From JADJOY01 sp016713535 [NCBI: Deltaproteobacteria bacterium] (GTDB taxonomy: Bacteria; JADJOY01), in contig JADJOY010000003.1 of assembly GCA_016713535.1 (NCBI GenBank), forward strand, positions 372,001-436,000: a stretch of DNA of 64,000 bases, given 5' to 3'. The notes under the pieces were generated by a model. That model was not told the DNA's origin, searched no databases, and saw only the letters and a list, made by a program, of their open reading frames with translations. A program made the translations under genes and the position numbers. Positions 24,925-33,460 of the stretch are shown here, one piece after another. Each line of letters begins with the position of its first letter. Within the stretch, counting starts at the first letter, position 1.

Positions 24925-25746
24925 TCAGCCGATGAGCTTCAGGGCGAGCTGACCCGAGACGTTGGCTTGCGCCAGCGAGGCCACCGCGGCCTGCTGGATG
25001 ATCTGGTTCTTCGCCAGCTCGCTCGCCTCGCTCGCGACGTCCACGTCCCGGATGCGGGACGCGGCCGCCGTGCTGTTCTCGATCGCGACGCTCAGGTTGC
25101 GGATCGAGACCTGGAGGCGGTTCTGCACCGCGCCGAACGAAGCGCGGAAGCTCGACACGCTGGTGAGTGCCGTGGAGATGTTGTCGAGCACACCGGTGGC
25201 CTTGGACTGGGTCGAGACCGACAGGCCAGAGAGGCCCAGCGAGCTCTTCGTGGCGTTGACGCCGGTGAGGCTGATGACGTTGTTGCCGCCCGAGTTGAGA
25301 CCCACCTGGATCGACACCGAGTTGGTGTTGTTGAGGGGGTTGGTGCCCGAGAAGTCGGTGGTCTTCGCGATACGGTCGATTTCCGAGGTCAGCGCCTGGA
25401 ACTCGGAGTCGATCGCCAGGCGATCGGTATCGGACAGCGTGCCGTTGGAGCTCTGGAGCGCGAGCTCCCGGAGCCGGCTCAGGCTGGAGCTGATCTCGCC
25501 GAGCGCCGACTCACCCACCTGGATGAGGCTGATGCCGTCGTTGGCGTTGCGTGTGTCCTGGTTGTAGCCGCGGATGTCGGAGCTCAACTTCTCGCTGACG
25601 GCCAGACCGGCGGCGTCGTCGGCGGCGCTGTTGATGCGCAGACCGGACGACAAGCGCTGCAGGTTGCTGTCGACGCGGGCGGAGACGAGGCTCAGAGCGC
25701 GCTGTGCTTGAAGTGCGCCGACGTTCGTGTTGACTCGAAGTGCCAT
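24925..25746 (-). CDS. fliC: Flagellin 2
   Basis: Second filament subunit, 273 residues, with the same minimal D0/D1 layout as flagellin 1 (N terminus ALRVNTNVGALQAQRALSLV, C terminus QANVSGQLALKLIG). The central segment (about 135-195) shares the QVGLNSGGNNVI block with flagellin 1 but differs in the flanking residues. The ATG at 25746 has AGGAGG 8 bases upstream inside a sequence rich in GGA, fitting control by CsrA. The message has a leader of about 285 bases that also holds a small ORF. Followed by fliD, fliS and a fliT-like gene. Probably the main flagellin of the FliW-CsrA loop. Confidence 0.97.
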   Translation of the reverse strand: MALRVNTNVGALQAQRALSLVSARVDSNLQRLSSGLRINSAADDAAGLAVSEKLSSDIRGYNQDTRNANDGISLIQVGESALGEISSSLSRLRELALQSSNGTLSDTDRLAIDSEFQALTSEIDRIAKTTDFSGTNPLNNTNSVSIQVGLNSGGNNVISLTGVNATKSSLGLSGLSVSTQSKATGVLDNISTALTSVSSFRASFGAVQNRLQVSIRNLSVAIENSTAAASRIRDVDVASEASELAKNQIIQQAAVASLAQANVSGQLALKLIG

Positions 25747-25781
25747 GACAAAACCCTCCTACGGTCGTGTGTTTTGCTTCC

Positions 25782-25949
25782 TCAAAGAGGATGCCTGTTG
25801 GTTTTCGTCTGGAGGGCTTCCTTACCCGGAAATCCGACTCTCACAGCCGGCGCACCACCCATTGGTTTGCCGAGCCGTGGGGCCTGCTCGACGGCCGTCG
25901 TGGCCGCCGTGCCCATTCGTGGCGCCTCATTCGTCTTCCGATGGCTCAC
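25782..25949 (-). CDS. Small ORF of 55 codons in the flagellin 2 leader
   Basis: GTG at 25949 is preceded by AAAGGAGG with a 5-base gap, as good a ribosome site as any in the window. The product begins MSHRKTNEAPRMGTAATTAV and ends in TKTNRHPL; it is basic, has no membrane segment and matches no family I know. It starts after the sigma-28 promoter and ends 35 bases before the flagellin start, so it is on the same message. It might be a real small protein, a leader that couples translation, or chance. The ribosome site is the main support. Confidence 0.45.
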   Translation of the reverse strand: MSHRKTNEAPRMGTAATTAVEQAPRLGKPMGGAPAVRVGFPGKEALQTKTNRHPL

Positions 25950-26038
25950 TGCATCCTCCTTTCCTCGGTCGATGAGGGCGCCCGGTTGGGCTCTCTCCCG
26001 TGGCCGCGACCCCATCGTCGCGTTCCACTCGCCATGAA

Positions 26039-26066
26039 TGATCGGAAGATCCCGACCGTGACTTGA
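26039..26066 (-). promoter_or_regulatory. Sigma-28 promoter for flagellin 2
   Basis: Minus-strand TCAAGTCA-N12-TCCGATCA. It predicts a leader of about 285 bases before flagellin 2, with the 55-codon ORF inside it. Confidence 0.65.
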
Positions 26067-26286
26067 GTCGTACGCCCCGTCCCGAGCACCGGGGACGGCG
26101 CGGGTTCGGATCAGGCGGAAGGCCCGAAGCCGGCGTGGCGCCGGGGTTCTGGAGCGCGGGCCGGGCGGGTGCGGGGCGGGGGGGGGCGGCGCCCGGGTGA
26201 GGGCGGGCCGGTCGGCAAAACGGGGCCGGGACACGCCGCGCGCGCGCGGCGGCGGCGAGGAAAGCGCGAGCGACGCGCGGGGCGCG

Positions 26287-26679
26287 TCAGCCGAGGTCGG
26301 AGAGGAGCGAGCCGGCGGGCGCGCCGGTGCGCAGCGAGCCCAGCGTCTTGCGGCCGCGGGCCGCCGAGCGCAGTGCGTCGCTCGCTTCCGAGCGCAGCCG
26401 CTCGAGGTGCAGCTCGATCTGGCGATCGCGCTGGCCGAGGGCGGTCCAGCGCTCGCGCAGCGACTCGACGAGGGGGCGCGGCGCACCGGCGAGCTGTTGG
26501 CCGAGCGAGCGCACCAAGATCTCACGGGCGCGGATGCGATCGAGGGCATCGGCGCCGTCGCCACGCGTGAGCGCGGCCTCGATGGCGTCGGTGCCGGCGA
26601 TCAGCCGATCGAGGAGCTCCCGCGGTCCGGCGAAGGGGTTGGGGACGGTCGCGGTCACGGGAGCGCCTCGGTTCGGCAC
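26287..26679 (-). CDS. Small helical protein after fliW, FliT/FlgN-like
   Basis: Protein of up to 130 residues (GTG at 26679, or GTG at 26658). The body is helical and charged: GPRELLDRLIAGTDAIEAAL, then LRERWTALGQRDRQIELHLE. Length and composition resemble the flagellar export chaperones FliT and FlgN, which also occur beside fliW and flagellin genes in other bacteria, but no residue motif settles it. It ends in a short GSLLSDLG tail. It lies 44 bases after fliW and probably shares its sigma-54 transcript. Confidence 0.65.
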   Translation of the reverse strand: MPNRGAPVTATVPNPFAGPRELLDRLIAGTDAIEAALTRGDGADALDRIRAREILVRSLGQQLAGAPRPLVESLRERWTALGQRDRQIELHLERLRSEASDALRSAARGRKTLGSLRTGAPAGSLLSDLG

Positions 26680-26722
26680 GGCATTCGGAAGGGGTGGAGC
26701 AGGGGGGCCCAGCTCGCCCGCC

Positions 26723-27258
26723 TCAGCGGGCGCGGTCGTAGTGGAGGTCGGAGCGCGAGCCGACCAGCGGCATCTCGATCTCGAAGTCCTCGTCGAGGCC
26801 CGTGATCGGCGACGCGGCGAGCGACTGCTCGATCGGCGCCGAGACGACCACGTGGCGCGTGCTCAGGTCGGGCCGGTCCAGCACGAGCTGTCGCCCGCGC
26901 AGGTTGTCGGCGTTGACCAGCAGTGGTCCCACCAGATTGGCGGTCACGTCCCGACCGCCCGAACGGACGGTGAGGATCGCGAGCAGTGCCACCGAGTCCA
27001 CGTTCTCGATGGCGAGTGCGTCGACGTCGCTCTCGTTCACGTCGACCGTGTAGTCGGCGAAGAACGACAGCGGATTCGCCACCACGAACGCCATGGTGGG
27101 ATCGTCGATGCTCTGCAGCCAGTGGAGCGGCGAGCCCGGCCGATGCTCGAGGAGCACGAACCGCTCGAGGTCGGGGAAGCCGATGAGGCCCCCTCGATGA
27201 CGAGCAGCTTGTCGTCGGCGATGTCGATGGTCCCGAAGCGAGAGGTCTGGATCTGCAT
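26723..27258 (-). CDS. fliW: Flagellar assembly factor FliW (single-base frame break)
   Basis: FliW binds free flagellin and, when flagellin is low, binds CsrA and blocks its repression. The N terminus MQIQTSRFGTIDIADDKLLV is in one frame. The conserved block (I)GFPDLERFVLLEH, then SPLHWLQSIDDPTMAFVV and DVNESDVDALAIEN, is in the next. The break falls in the G run at 27189-27193 of the sequence encoding VIEGGLIGFP; one missing base explains it, and the length of 536 fits. The full protein is about 178 residues, slightly longer than the usual 150. csrA is upstream and flagellin 2 downstream. Confidence 0.93.
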
Positions 27259-27370
27259 GACGTTGGCCTTCCTTGACCCGGCTCGAAGGGGTTACCCGTG
27301 ACGTCGCGCTCGCGAGGCGTCGACGCTGGGTTCGGGGGCTCCGGACTGGCGCGGGCTCGCCGGTCGAGTG

Positions 27371-27387
27371 AGCAACGGACGTGCCAG
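27371..27387 (-). promoter_or_regulatory. Sigma-54 promoter for fliW
   Basis: Minus-strand CTGGCACGTCCGTTGCT, the best -24/-12 match in the window, with perfect TGGCAC and TTGCT. It lies 113 bases upstream of fliW. Confidence 0.8.
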
Positions 27388-27718
27388 CACCGGGGAACGC
27401 CGTGGGGGAAGGGGCGTGCGCGAGCCGTGTGGGGCCGGCGCGAGCCCGGGTCAGCGAGTGCCCGGGCTCTGCCAACGTGCCGGAATCATGGCGACCTGCG
27501 AGCCGTGAGGTGGTCACCGCTCGGCCCGAACCAGCGGCCACGCGCCGCCCGCGCGAGGCGAGCGCATCGTGGCGCTCCGGGCGGAATGCCGCGCGGCGCG
27601 AGCTCGCTCGCGAGCCGCGACCCGGAAAGATTTGCCGGGTGGGGGTGGCGCCGACCGGCACGGACCGCCGCGTCGGACCGCGGGGGGCCAGTTCCGCCCC
27701 CCCGGCTCGCGCGAGCCG
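27388..27718. other. Intergenic region between csrA and fliW
   Basis: No gene seen. It holds copy 3 of the recurrent palindrome at 27621-27639 (arms CCCGG and CCGGG around AAAGATTTG), 80 bases after the csrA stop. Confidence 0.5.
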
Positions 27719-27943
27719 TCACGCCTTCGATGCTTCGAGCCCGGCGCAGCCGCCGTCGAGGCAGCCCGCCGCGCGGCGGTTCTCGTCCTCGATGCGCAGA
27801 TACACCTCGTCGCGGTGAACCGGCACCCGGCCCTCGGCCTCGATGCCGATGCGAACCGAGTTGCCCTTGAGCGCGATCACCGAGACCCGAATGTCGCCGC
27901 CGCTCCGGAATCCCTCGCCAGCCGTGCGTGTCAGAACCAGCAT
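27719..27943 (-). CDS. csrA: Carbon storage regulator CsrA
   Basis: RNA-binding dimer that blocks translation of target messages by binding GGA motifs near the ribosome site. The sequence starts MLVLTRTAGEGFRSGGDIRV and continues SVRIGIEAEG and VHRDEVYLRI, which includes the RNA-contact Arg. At 74 residues it has a short C-terminal tail with two cysteines (GCLDGGC) not usual in the family. The ATG at 27943 follows a GAGGGACTGC site. A sigma-28 type promoter 80 bases upstream suggests it is made late, with flagellin. Together with fliW this forms the flagellin homeostasis switch known from Bacillus and Campylobacter. Confidence 0.95.
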   Translation of the reverse strand: MLVLTRTAGEGFRSGGDIRVSVIALKGNSVRIGIEAEGRVPVHRDEVYLRIEDENRRAAGCLDGGCAGLEASKA

Positions 27944-28024
27944 TGCAGTCCCTCGCTCTTTGCGGGCCGTTCGTGGCAGCCGGGGATCCGCCACAACCCG
28001 CTCGTGACGCCCCCGATGTCTAGC

Positions 28025-28051
28025 TCTTCGGTCGCGCGCCGCGGATCTTGA
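28025..28051 (-). promoter_or_regulatory. Sigma-28 promoter for csrA
   Basis: Minus-strand TCAAGATC-N11-ACCGAAGA, the same layout as the flagellin 1 promoter. It leaves a leader of about 70 bases. Confidence 0.6.
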
Positions 28052-29420
28052 GGCGGTGGCTTCGTGGGCCAGCTGGTCCTGGCGGACGAGTGGCCGATGT
28101 TCGCTCCCGTGGGGCGGCCCGTGGTGGTTTGGCCAGCGCCGGAGGGCGCCCCCGCACGTGGAGCGCCTCGGGGCGGGGACGGTTGCCGATTCTGCAAGCG
28201 GTGCTCGGGCGTCACGCGCTTCGATTCGCTCGAGCCGACCGGGGCTCTCGGTGTCTGGCCTCACTCGTGCGAGCCCGGTGGGACGGTCGACGCCCGCGGG
28301 CCGCGTCGCCGCTCTCGGTGGCCACCTCCGGCCAGCGCGGTCTCCCTCTCGAGGCGCCTGGCTTCGTGGCTCCCCTCGGCCGCACCGGCCACCCGGCCAA
28401 GACCTCGACCTCACTCGCGCCCGAGCCCGGCTCCATGGGGCTGCACGTCGGGCGGTCCCGTGCTCATGGAAACCTGCGGGCTTGCACGCCGGTCATCCCG
28501 CCAGGCTGCCAATCTTTGCGCTCCGGTCGTCGCTGCGGTTTGCCAATCGACGCCGTTGGTTGCCCGCATCGACGCCCGACAGCGGCGATCGGGAGCGAAC
28601 GTTTCGCCGCGAAGACGTGGTGCGCGCGAACGAGGCGAGCCGTTTCGACGAAAGCATTGCAGCGATCGACACGGACCCGAGGGGGCTCGGCCGCGGAGCG
28701 GTTCGCGGTCCGATCTCACTCGACCGACTGTGTCCGAGTGCACCTTTGGGTCGCTTCACACTGAGGACGAGCGTGAAGGTTTTGGTGTCCGCCGATGCGC
28801 GGACTCCGGCTCGGTCTCGCGCTCGGCGGTCGTGGACCTGTGGTGGTCATCCGGCAGGTCGGTGGAGAATGGCCCCCTCGAGAGCCACTCGCGACGTCGC
28901 TTGCCGCTGGAACGTGAACGATGAAGCGGAAGACTCAGACGAAGCGAAACGACAGCGGAGCCCCGTAGATGCAGCTCGTCGCCGATCTCGGTCCGGTTCT
29001 TTGCTCGGGCTCGAGCGCGATCGTCCTCTCGGCCCACGATCGACGGCGCTTCGCCGATCGACGCCTGCGTTTCGAAACGTTACGGCGGCGGATCGGTGTC
29101 CCGGTGATGGGCCTTCGATCATTCGCGGACGGACGCCTTTACTTAGCGCGGTCCTGCGTCGGCACCATCCGAGCAAGGCGGGAGACGGCGGGGAACCGAG
29201 GGTCCCGAGTGGCACCTGGGAACTGGCGAGCGACGGGGGGGGACCGCCGTCGCTACGGCTGCAGGTCGTCGTGAAGGTTTCTGGAGCGGGGGCTCGCGTG
29301 CCCCCGCGCCGTCGCGGGTTCGATCGAGGTCCGGGGGGAACGTTCGTGAATGCGGCTGTCCAGGCAAAGAAACGAGAGAGTGAATCGAGGGCGTCGCCAC
29401 CGGTGTGCGACGAGCTCCGA
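28052..29420. other. 1.4 kb region without a recognisable gene
   Basis: Unlike its neighbours, this stretch looks lower in GC and its open frames have mixed, Arg/Ser-rich composition without any family motif. No long inverted or tandem repeat stands out. It could hold small RNAs, a decayed gene or a regulatory region for csrA and the AT-hook gene; I cannot tell. Confidence 0.5.
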
Positions 29421-29936
29421 TCACTTCTTGGTCTTCGCCGGGCTGGCCGCCTTCTTGGGGGCCGCGGCGGGCTTCTTCGCGGCCTTCGGCGGGCTCGCGG
29501 GGGCGCTCCCCTCCGCGGCGACAAGGTACTTGTAAAACGTCGGCTGGCTGACCTTGAGGAGCCGCGCCGCGGCCGACTTGTTGCCGTTGGTTTCCTTGAG
29601 GGCGTTCTGGATGGCCTCGGCTGTGAGATTGGCTTTCTTCCCGCGACCACCGCGGCGGCGGCCGCTCTTCTTCGGTGCCGCCTCGGATACGTCCCTCTTC
29701 GGTCGGCCCGGGCCGCGCCTGAAGGGCTCCGAGACTTCTCCGGCGGCCGCGCCGAGCAGCGACAGCAACGGATCGACGTGGCTGGTGATGGTGCTCAGCG
29801 GCCCGCTGACGCGCTCGCTGATCGCCGCACCGATCGCGCCTCCGACCGAGTTGAGCAGCGTCTTGAGGTCCGCTTCGAGGCGGACGAGGTCGGCGCGGAC
29901 GGTGTCGGCTTGCTTCGCGATCGCAGTGGTTGGCAT
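29421..29936 (-). CDS. AT-hook and Fis-type helix-turn-helix DNA-binding protein with histone-like tail
   Basis: Protein of 171 residues with three parts. The N-terminal 70 residues are amphipathic helix (TVRADLVRLEADLKTLLNSV). The middle holds an AT-hook core RRGPGRPKRD and a basic run RRRGGRGKK. Residues about 108-145 are a Fis-like helix-turn-helix: AIQNALKETNGNKSAAARLL, then VSQPTFYKYL. The C-terminal tail is Lys/Ala/Pro-rich (PKAAKKPAAAPKKAASPAK), as in histone H1-like bacterial proteins. ATG 29936 follows GAGGAG. It is not a sigma-54 activator, since the ATPase domain is missing. A nucleoid-associated or regulatory role is likely; its place between csrA and flgL hints at motility but does not show it. 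Confidence 0.85.
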   Translation of the reverse strand: MPTTAIAKQADTVRADLVRLEADLKTLLNSVGGAIGAAISERVSGPLSTITSHVDPLLSLLGAAAGEVSEPFRRGPGRPKRDVSEAAPKKSGRRRGGRGKKANLTAEAIQNALKETNGNKSAAARLLKVSQPTFYKYLVAAEGSAPASPPKAAKKPAAAPKKAASPAKTKK

Positions 29937-30491
29937 GGGATCTCCTCGAACGTTGTCAGGGGGGCAAGCAAACCCTTTCCCGCCGAAAAGTGCAAACGAA
30001 TTGTGTCCCATGAGGATGTGTTTCGAATCGGTGATCGGTACGATCGTTGGATCGTCGAGGTTCGCGAGGGCTCGCGAGCGCGCTCGATTCCGCCGATGGA
30101 CCGCGTCCTCGACACCCCGATGCCGCGTGGGATCCCCGAAGAGTCGAGGATGGTCGCGATCGCGCGGCCCTCCGTTTGGGAGCGGCGGACTACCCCGAAC
30201 TTCGCGATCTCGCCGACGAAGCGGGAGGTCGGGTGGTGTGGACCTCGGGACCGACGCTGGTCGACATGCCCGCGTGGCCCGCGCTCCATCGAGCGTGGCT
30301 GGCGCGTCACCCGGACCGAGGATGCGGTGACGAGCACGCGGCGCGCCGCCACCCGAGCACCGCGTCGCCAGACGAAACGTTTTCGCACCGAGGCGAAAGG
30401 GTGCGCGCTCGGGATCGTGCCAATGCGCGTGCTCGTCTCGCCGTGCTTCGTCTCGCTTCCGGCCGGCCGAGCCGGCGCGCCGCGATGAGGG
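29937..30491. other. Region between the AT-hook gene and flgL, possible plus-strand ORF
   Basis: About 550 bases. A plus-strand frame near 30047-30502 has some protein-like sequence (YPELRDLADEAGGRVVWTSG, LVDMPAWPALHRAWL) but degenerates into Arg-rich sequence and runs antisense into flgL. I recognise no family and no clear ribosome site, so I do not call it a gene. It may be a decayed fragment. Confidence 0.35.
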
Positions 30492-31421
30492 TCAGCCGAT
30501 GAAGTCGAGGAGCGACAGGCCGAGCGACTTGGCACCCGCGCCGAGTGCCGCCTGGTAGGCGGTCTCACGTTGCTGCAGGGCGGCGATGGTGCCGACGAGG
30601 TCGACGCCCTGGGTATCGTCGAGGCGCAGCTTGAGATCGGCCTTGCGCTCGGTGAGCCGGGTCTCGGCGTCCTGGGCGCGGCGCAGCTCGGTGCCGAGGA
30701 CGCCACGCACCGACGAGATGCCGTCGACCGCGTCGTCGAGCGGGCCGAGCTCGGCGTTGACGGCGTTGGTGTCGCCGGCGAGCACGGCGTCGCGGACCCG
30801 CACCAGGATCTGGAAGAGATCCTTGGAGGGATCCCCGCCGCCCAGGAAGAGCTGGTCACCCGGCCAGCCCACGGTGGCGTAGTCGTTGGGCGCGATCTCG
30901 GCCTGGGTCTCGTCGGCGGTGCCGTCGTAGGCGACCGCCAGCGTGGAGGCGGGCGGAACGGTGTCGGCGAAGGCGCCCGAGCTCGAGAACGGCGCGGTCT
31001 CGGTGGCGTAGCCGGAGAAGACGTAGCTCACGCCGTCGCGGGTGTTGGCGAGGCCGAGCAGGTCCTGGAAGAGCCCTTCGAGGTTGTCGGCGATGGCGGC
31101 GCGGCTGTCGGCGCCCTGGGTCGACGCGCCTTGCACCGCGAGCACGCGCGCCTGCGAAAGGATGTCGCCGACCCCGGCGAGGACGCTCTCGGTGGTCTTG
31201 AGGCGGTCCTCGGCGGCGCCCCGGGCGCGGTCGAGCTGGTCGAGTCGCGCGAGGTCGGCCTTGAGCCGCACGGCCTGCGCGGCCGCGGCGGGATCGTCGG
31301 ACGGCCGGCGCACGCGCCGGCCCGAGCCGATCTGGTCGTTCAGGTCCGCCATGTCGGAGGCGAGCCGCGTGATGTTGCGGGTGAAGGTGGCGTAGGCGCT
31401 GCCAGGTGTGATGCGGATCAT
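30492..31421 (-). CDS. flgL: Hook-filament junction protein FlgL
   Basis: Protein of 309 residues that links the hook to the filament with FlgK. The N terminus MIRITPGSAYATFTRNITRL and the block QIGSGRRVRRPSDDPAAAAQ are the conserved D0/D1 start. The C terminus with ALQQRETAYQAALGAGAKSL is the other half of the coiled bundle. ATG 31421 was chosen by family alignment; it lies 10 bases after the flgK stop. Last gene of the long flagellar operon and of the sigma-28 flgM-N-K-L unit. Confidence 0.95.
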   Translation of the reverse strand: MIRITPGSAYATFTRNITRLASDMADLNDQIGSGRRVRRPSDDPAAAAQAVRLKADLARLDQLDRARGAAEDRLKTTESVLAGVGDILSQARVLAVQGASTQGADSRAAIADNLEGLFQDLLGLANTRDGVSYVFSGYATETAPFSSSGAFADTVPPASTLAVAYDGTADETQAEIAPNDYATVGWPGDQLFLGGGDPSKDLFQILVRVRDAVLAGDTNAVNAELGPLDDAVDGISSVRGVLGTELRRAQDAETRLTERKADLKLRLDDTQGVDLVGTIAALQQRETAYQAALGAGAKSLGLSLLDFIG

Positions 31422-31431
31422 GGTTCGCTCG

Positions 31432-32805
31432 TCACAGGATCGAGAGCGTCGACTGCATCGCCTCGTCCGCGGCGCGGATGAACTTCGCTGCGGCCTCGTA
31501 GGAGCGCTGGAAGGCCAGCATGTTGGTGCCTTCCTCGTCGAGCGACACGCCCGAGATCTGGGCGCGCTGCTCCTCGAGCGCCGCGAGCAGCGTGTCGGAG
31601 TAGGCGGCCGAGTCGAGCGCATTCTTGGAGCGCGCGCCCAGGTCGGCCGAGATCGAGGAGATGTAGCTGGCGAAGGTCTGGGGCGTACCGGTGCCGATCG
31701 TGACTGCGCGGTCCGCGAGGCCCGCGATCGCGAGCGCCACGCTGTTGTCGCCCGCCGCGGCGGTGGCGCCGGCCGCGATGTTGCTCGGATCGCTCGCCAC
31801 CGCCGCGTCGAGGGCGATGGTACCGGCGGTCACTCCCGTGGTGAGGAAGAAGGCGTTGCTGCCGCCGTTGCCGTTGACGCCCGGCGTGTGCAGCGCGTTG
31901 ACCTCGGTCACGAGCGTCGCGACGAGGGTGTCGAGCTGCGACTGGAACGAGGCGAGGTCGTCGTTGTGGACGTCGAGCAGGCCCTCGATGCTGCCGCTCG
32001 CGACCATGCCGGTGATGTCGAGCCCGGTCCCGCCCGGCAGCGCGTAGGCGATCTTGGCACCGCTCGGGTCGGAGAGGTCGAGCTCGAGCGCGCCGACCAC
32101 GTTGTCCGAGTCGACCAGCACCGGGCCGCCCGGGATCGACACCTGGACCGTGGCATCGCTCGAGTGGACGACGTCGATCGAGATCCGCTCGGCGACCTGG
32201 CGCAGGAGCTGGTCGCGCTGGTCGACGAGCAGTTCCTTGTCGGCGGAGTCGGGCGGCGCGCTCGCGATCAGCCGGTTCACGCTCGCGATCTGCGCCATCG
32301 ACTGGTTCACGAAGTCGACCTGATCGCGCAGCGCGCTCTCGGTGTCGGCGCGAACCGTCGCGACCTCGTCGGCGAGGTCGTGGAACGTGGCGATCAGCGC
32401 CGATGCCTGGGTCTGCACCGCGTTGCGTTCGGTGTGCCCCGCCGGGTTGCTGGCGAGGTCCGAGAACGCTGCGAACAGCTTGCTCACGTTCTCCTGCAGC
32501 CGCGAGCCGTCCGTGCCCTGCAGCAGATCCTCGATCCGCACCAACATGTCGTGGCGCGCCTCGGGTGCCGCGCGCTCCGAGGCGGCGTCGCGGATCCGCG
32601 AGTCGACGAGGCGGTCGCGGATCGCTGCCAGCCGCAGCGCGGCCACGCCGCCGCCGATCCACGTCGAGAGCTCGGCGCGCAGCCGCGAGAAGCCGGGAGT
32701 GGCCGCGTTGGCGATGTTGCGGCCGACGGCGTTGAGCCCCGCCTGTGACGTGAGCAGCGCGCTGCGGCCGATGCCGAGGAGGCTCGCGGTGGTGGTGTTG
32801 CTCAC
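31432..32805 (-). CDS. flgK: Hook-associated protein FlgK
   Basis: Protein of 457 residues. The N terminus (SLLGIGRSALLTSQAGLNAV, NIANAATPGFSR) is the flagellar rod/hook D0 signature. The long C-terminal helix contains ISGVSLDEEGTNMLAFQRSY and ALSTL-type ending QSTLSIL, as in FlgK. The GTG start at 32805 follows AGGAG and overlaps the flgN stop (GTGA). It forms the junction with FlgL, and FlgN is its chaperone. Confidence 0.96.
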   Translation of the reverse strand: MSNTTTASLLGIGRSALLTSQAGLNAVGRNIANAATPGFSRLRAELSTWIGGGVAALRLAAIRDRLVDSRIRDAASERAAPEARHDMLVRIEDLLQGTDGSRLQENVSKLFAAFSDLASNPAGHTERNAVQTQASALIATFHDLADEVATVRADTESALRDQVDFVNQSMAQIASVNRLIASAPPDSADKELLVDQRDQLLRQVAERISIDVVHSSDATVQVSIPGGPVLVDSDNVVGALELDLSDPSGAKIAYALPGGTGLDITGMVASGSIEGLLDVHNDDLASFQSQLDTLVATLVTEVNALHTPGVNGNGGSNAFFLTTGVTAGTIALDAAVASDPSNIAAGATAAAGDNSVALAIAGLADRAVTIGTGTPQTFASYISSISADLGARSKNALDSAAYSDTLLAALEEQRAQISGVSLDEEGTNMLAFQRSYEAAAKFIRAADEAMQSTLSIL

Positions 32806-33314
32806 GCGAGCTCCTGGACCACGGCGCCCGAGCTGGCGGTGGTGAGGCGCGCCGGGTTCTGGTAGCCGGCCTCGGTGCCGGTCTCGCGCGCCATCCGCTC
32901 GAGCGAGTGGCGCAGGTTCGCGAGCCCGCGGTCGACGAAGCGGCCGTGGGCCTCGCTCAGCGCACGCGCGGCGCGCACCGTGTGGCGCAGCCGCACCAGC
33001 GCGGCGGTCATGCGCTCGCGGTCGAGGAGGTCGGGCAGGCGCGCGGCGATGTCGAGCAGGGTGGGATCGGGCGTGCCCGCGCGGTCACCGCGCCGCGTGA
33101 AGTCGCCGGCCGCGTCGCGCAGCCGCGCCTCACCCTCGGCGATCTGCTCGAGGACCGCGGTCTGGCGGTCGGAGGACGCCGTCAGCGCCTCGCTGGTGGG
33201 GTGGACCAGCAACAGGCGTTCGGCGCGGAACAGCTCGATCAGGGCGGCGTAGCGCTCCTCCAGCCATCGAGCCCGGTGGATGACCTCGTCGACCCGTGGA
33301 TCCGATCCGTTCAT
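32802..33314 (-). CDS. flgN: FlgN-like export chaperone
   Basis: Protein of 170 residues, helical throughout (LEERYAALIELFRAERLLLV, RQTAVLEQIAEGEARLRDAA). Size, helix layout and position between flgM and flgK match FlgN, which guards FlgK and FlgL before export. Residue similarity is weak, as usual for this family. It starts at ATG 33314, about 150 bases after flgM. Confidence 0.8.
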   Translation of the reverse strand: MNGSDPRVDEVIHRARWLEERYAALIELFRAERLLLVHPTSEALTASSDRQTAVLEQIAEGEARLRDAAGDFTRRGDRAGTPDPTLLDIAARLPDLLDRERMTAALVRLRHTVRAARALSEAHGRFVDRGLANLRHSLERMARETGTEAGYQNPARLTTASSGAVVQELA

Positions 33315-33460
33315 GTTCCGCCGTCCGTGGCGCGCGCGGCTTACGCCGGCCGCTGGGTGGTCCTTCCGTGGACACCCCGGGATGACAGGTCTCGTGGTCG
33401 ATCAGGGGCCGGTCGGATGTTCCCGGGTCTCGTCTGGATCTGGTCTACGTCAGGCTTCTC
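33315..33460. other. Spacer between flgM and flgN
   Basis: 146 bases in an otherwise overlapping operon. No clear promoter or gene is seen. Confidence 0.4.

Noticed and set aside
30134-30145. CCGAAGA near 30138 as a sigma-28 element
   Set aside because: No TCAAG-type box lies 11-14 bases upstream.
28056-30488. Very long plus-strand open frame over 800 codons
   Set aside because: Composition is Arg/Ser-rich and without motifs, it overlaps the antisense AT-hook gene, and such long frames are common by chance in GC-rich DNA.
30047-30502. Plus-strand ORF in the gap before flgL
   Set aside because: It has partial protein-like sequence but no ribosome site, no family, and antisense overlap with flgL.
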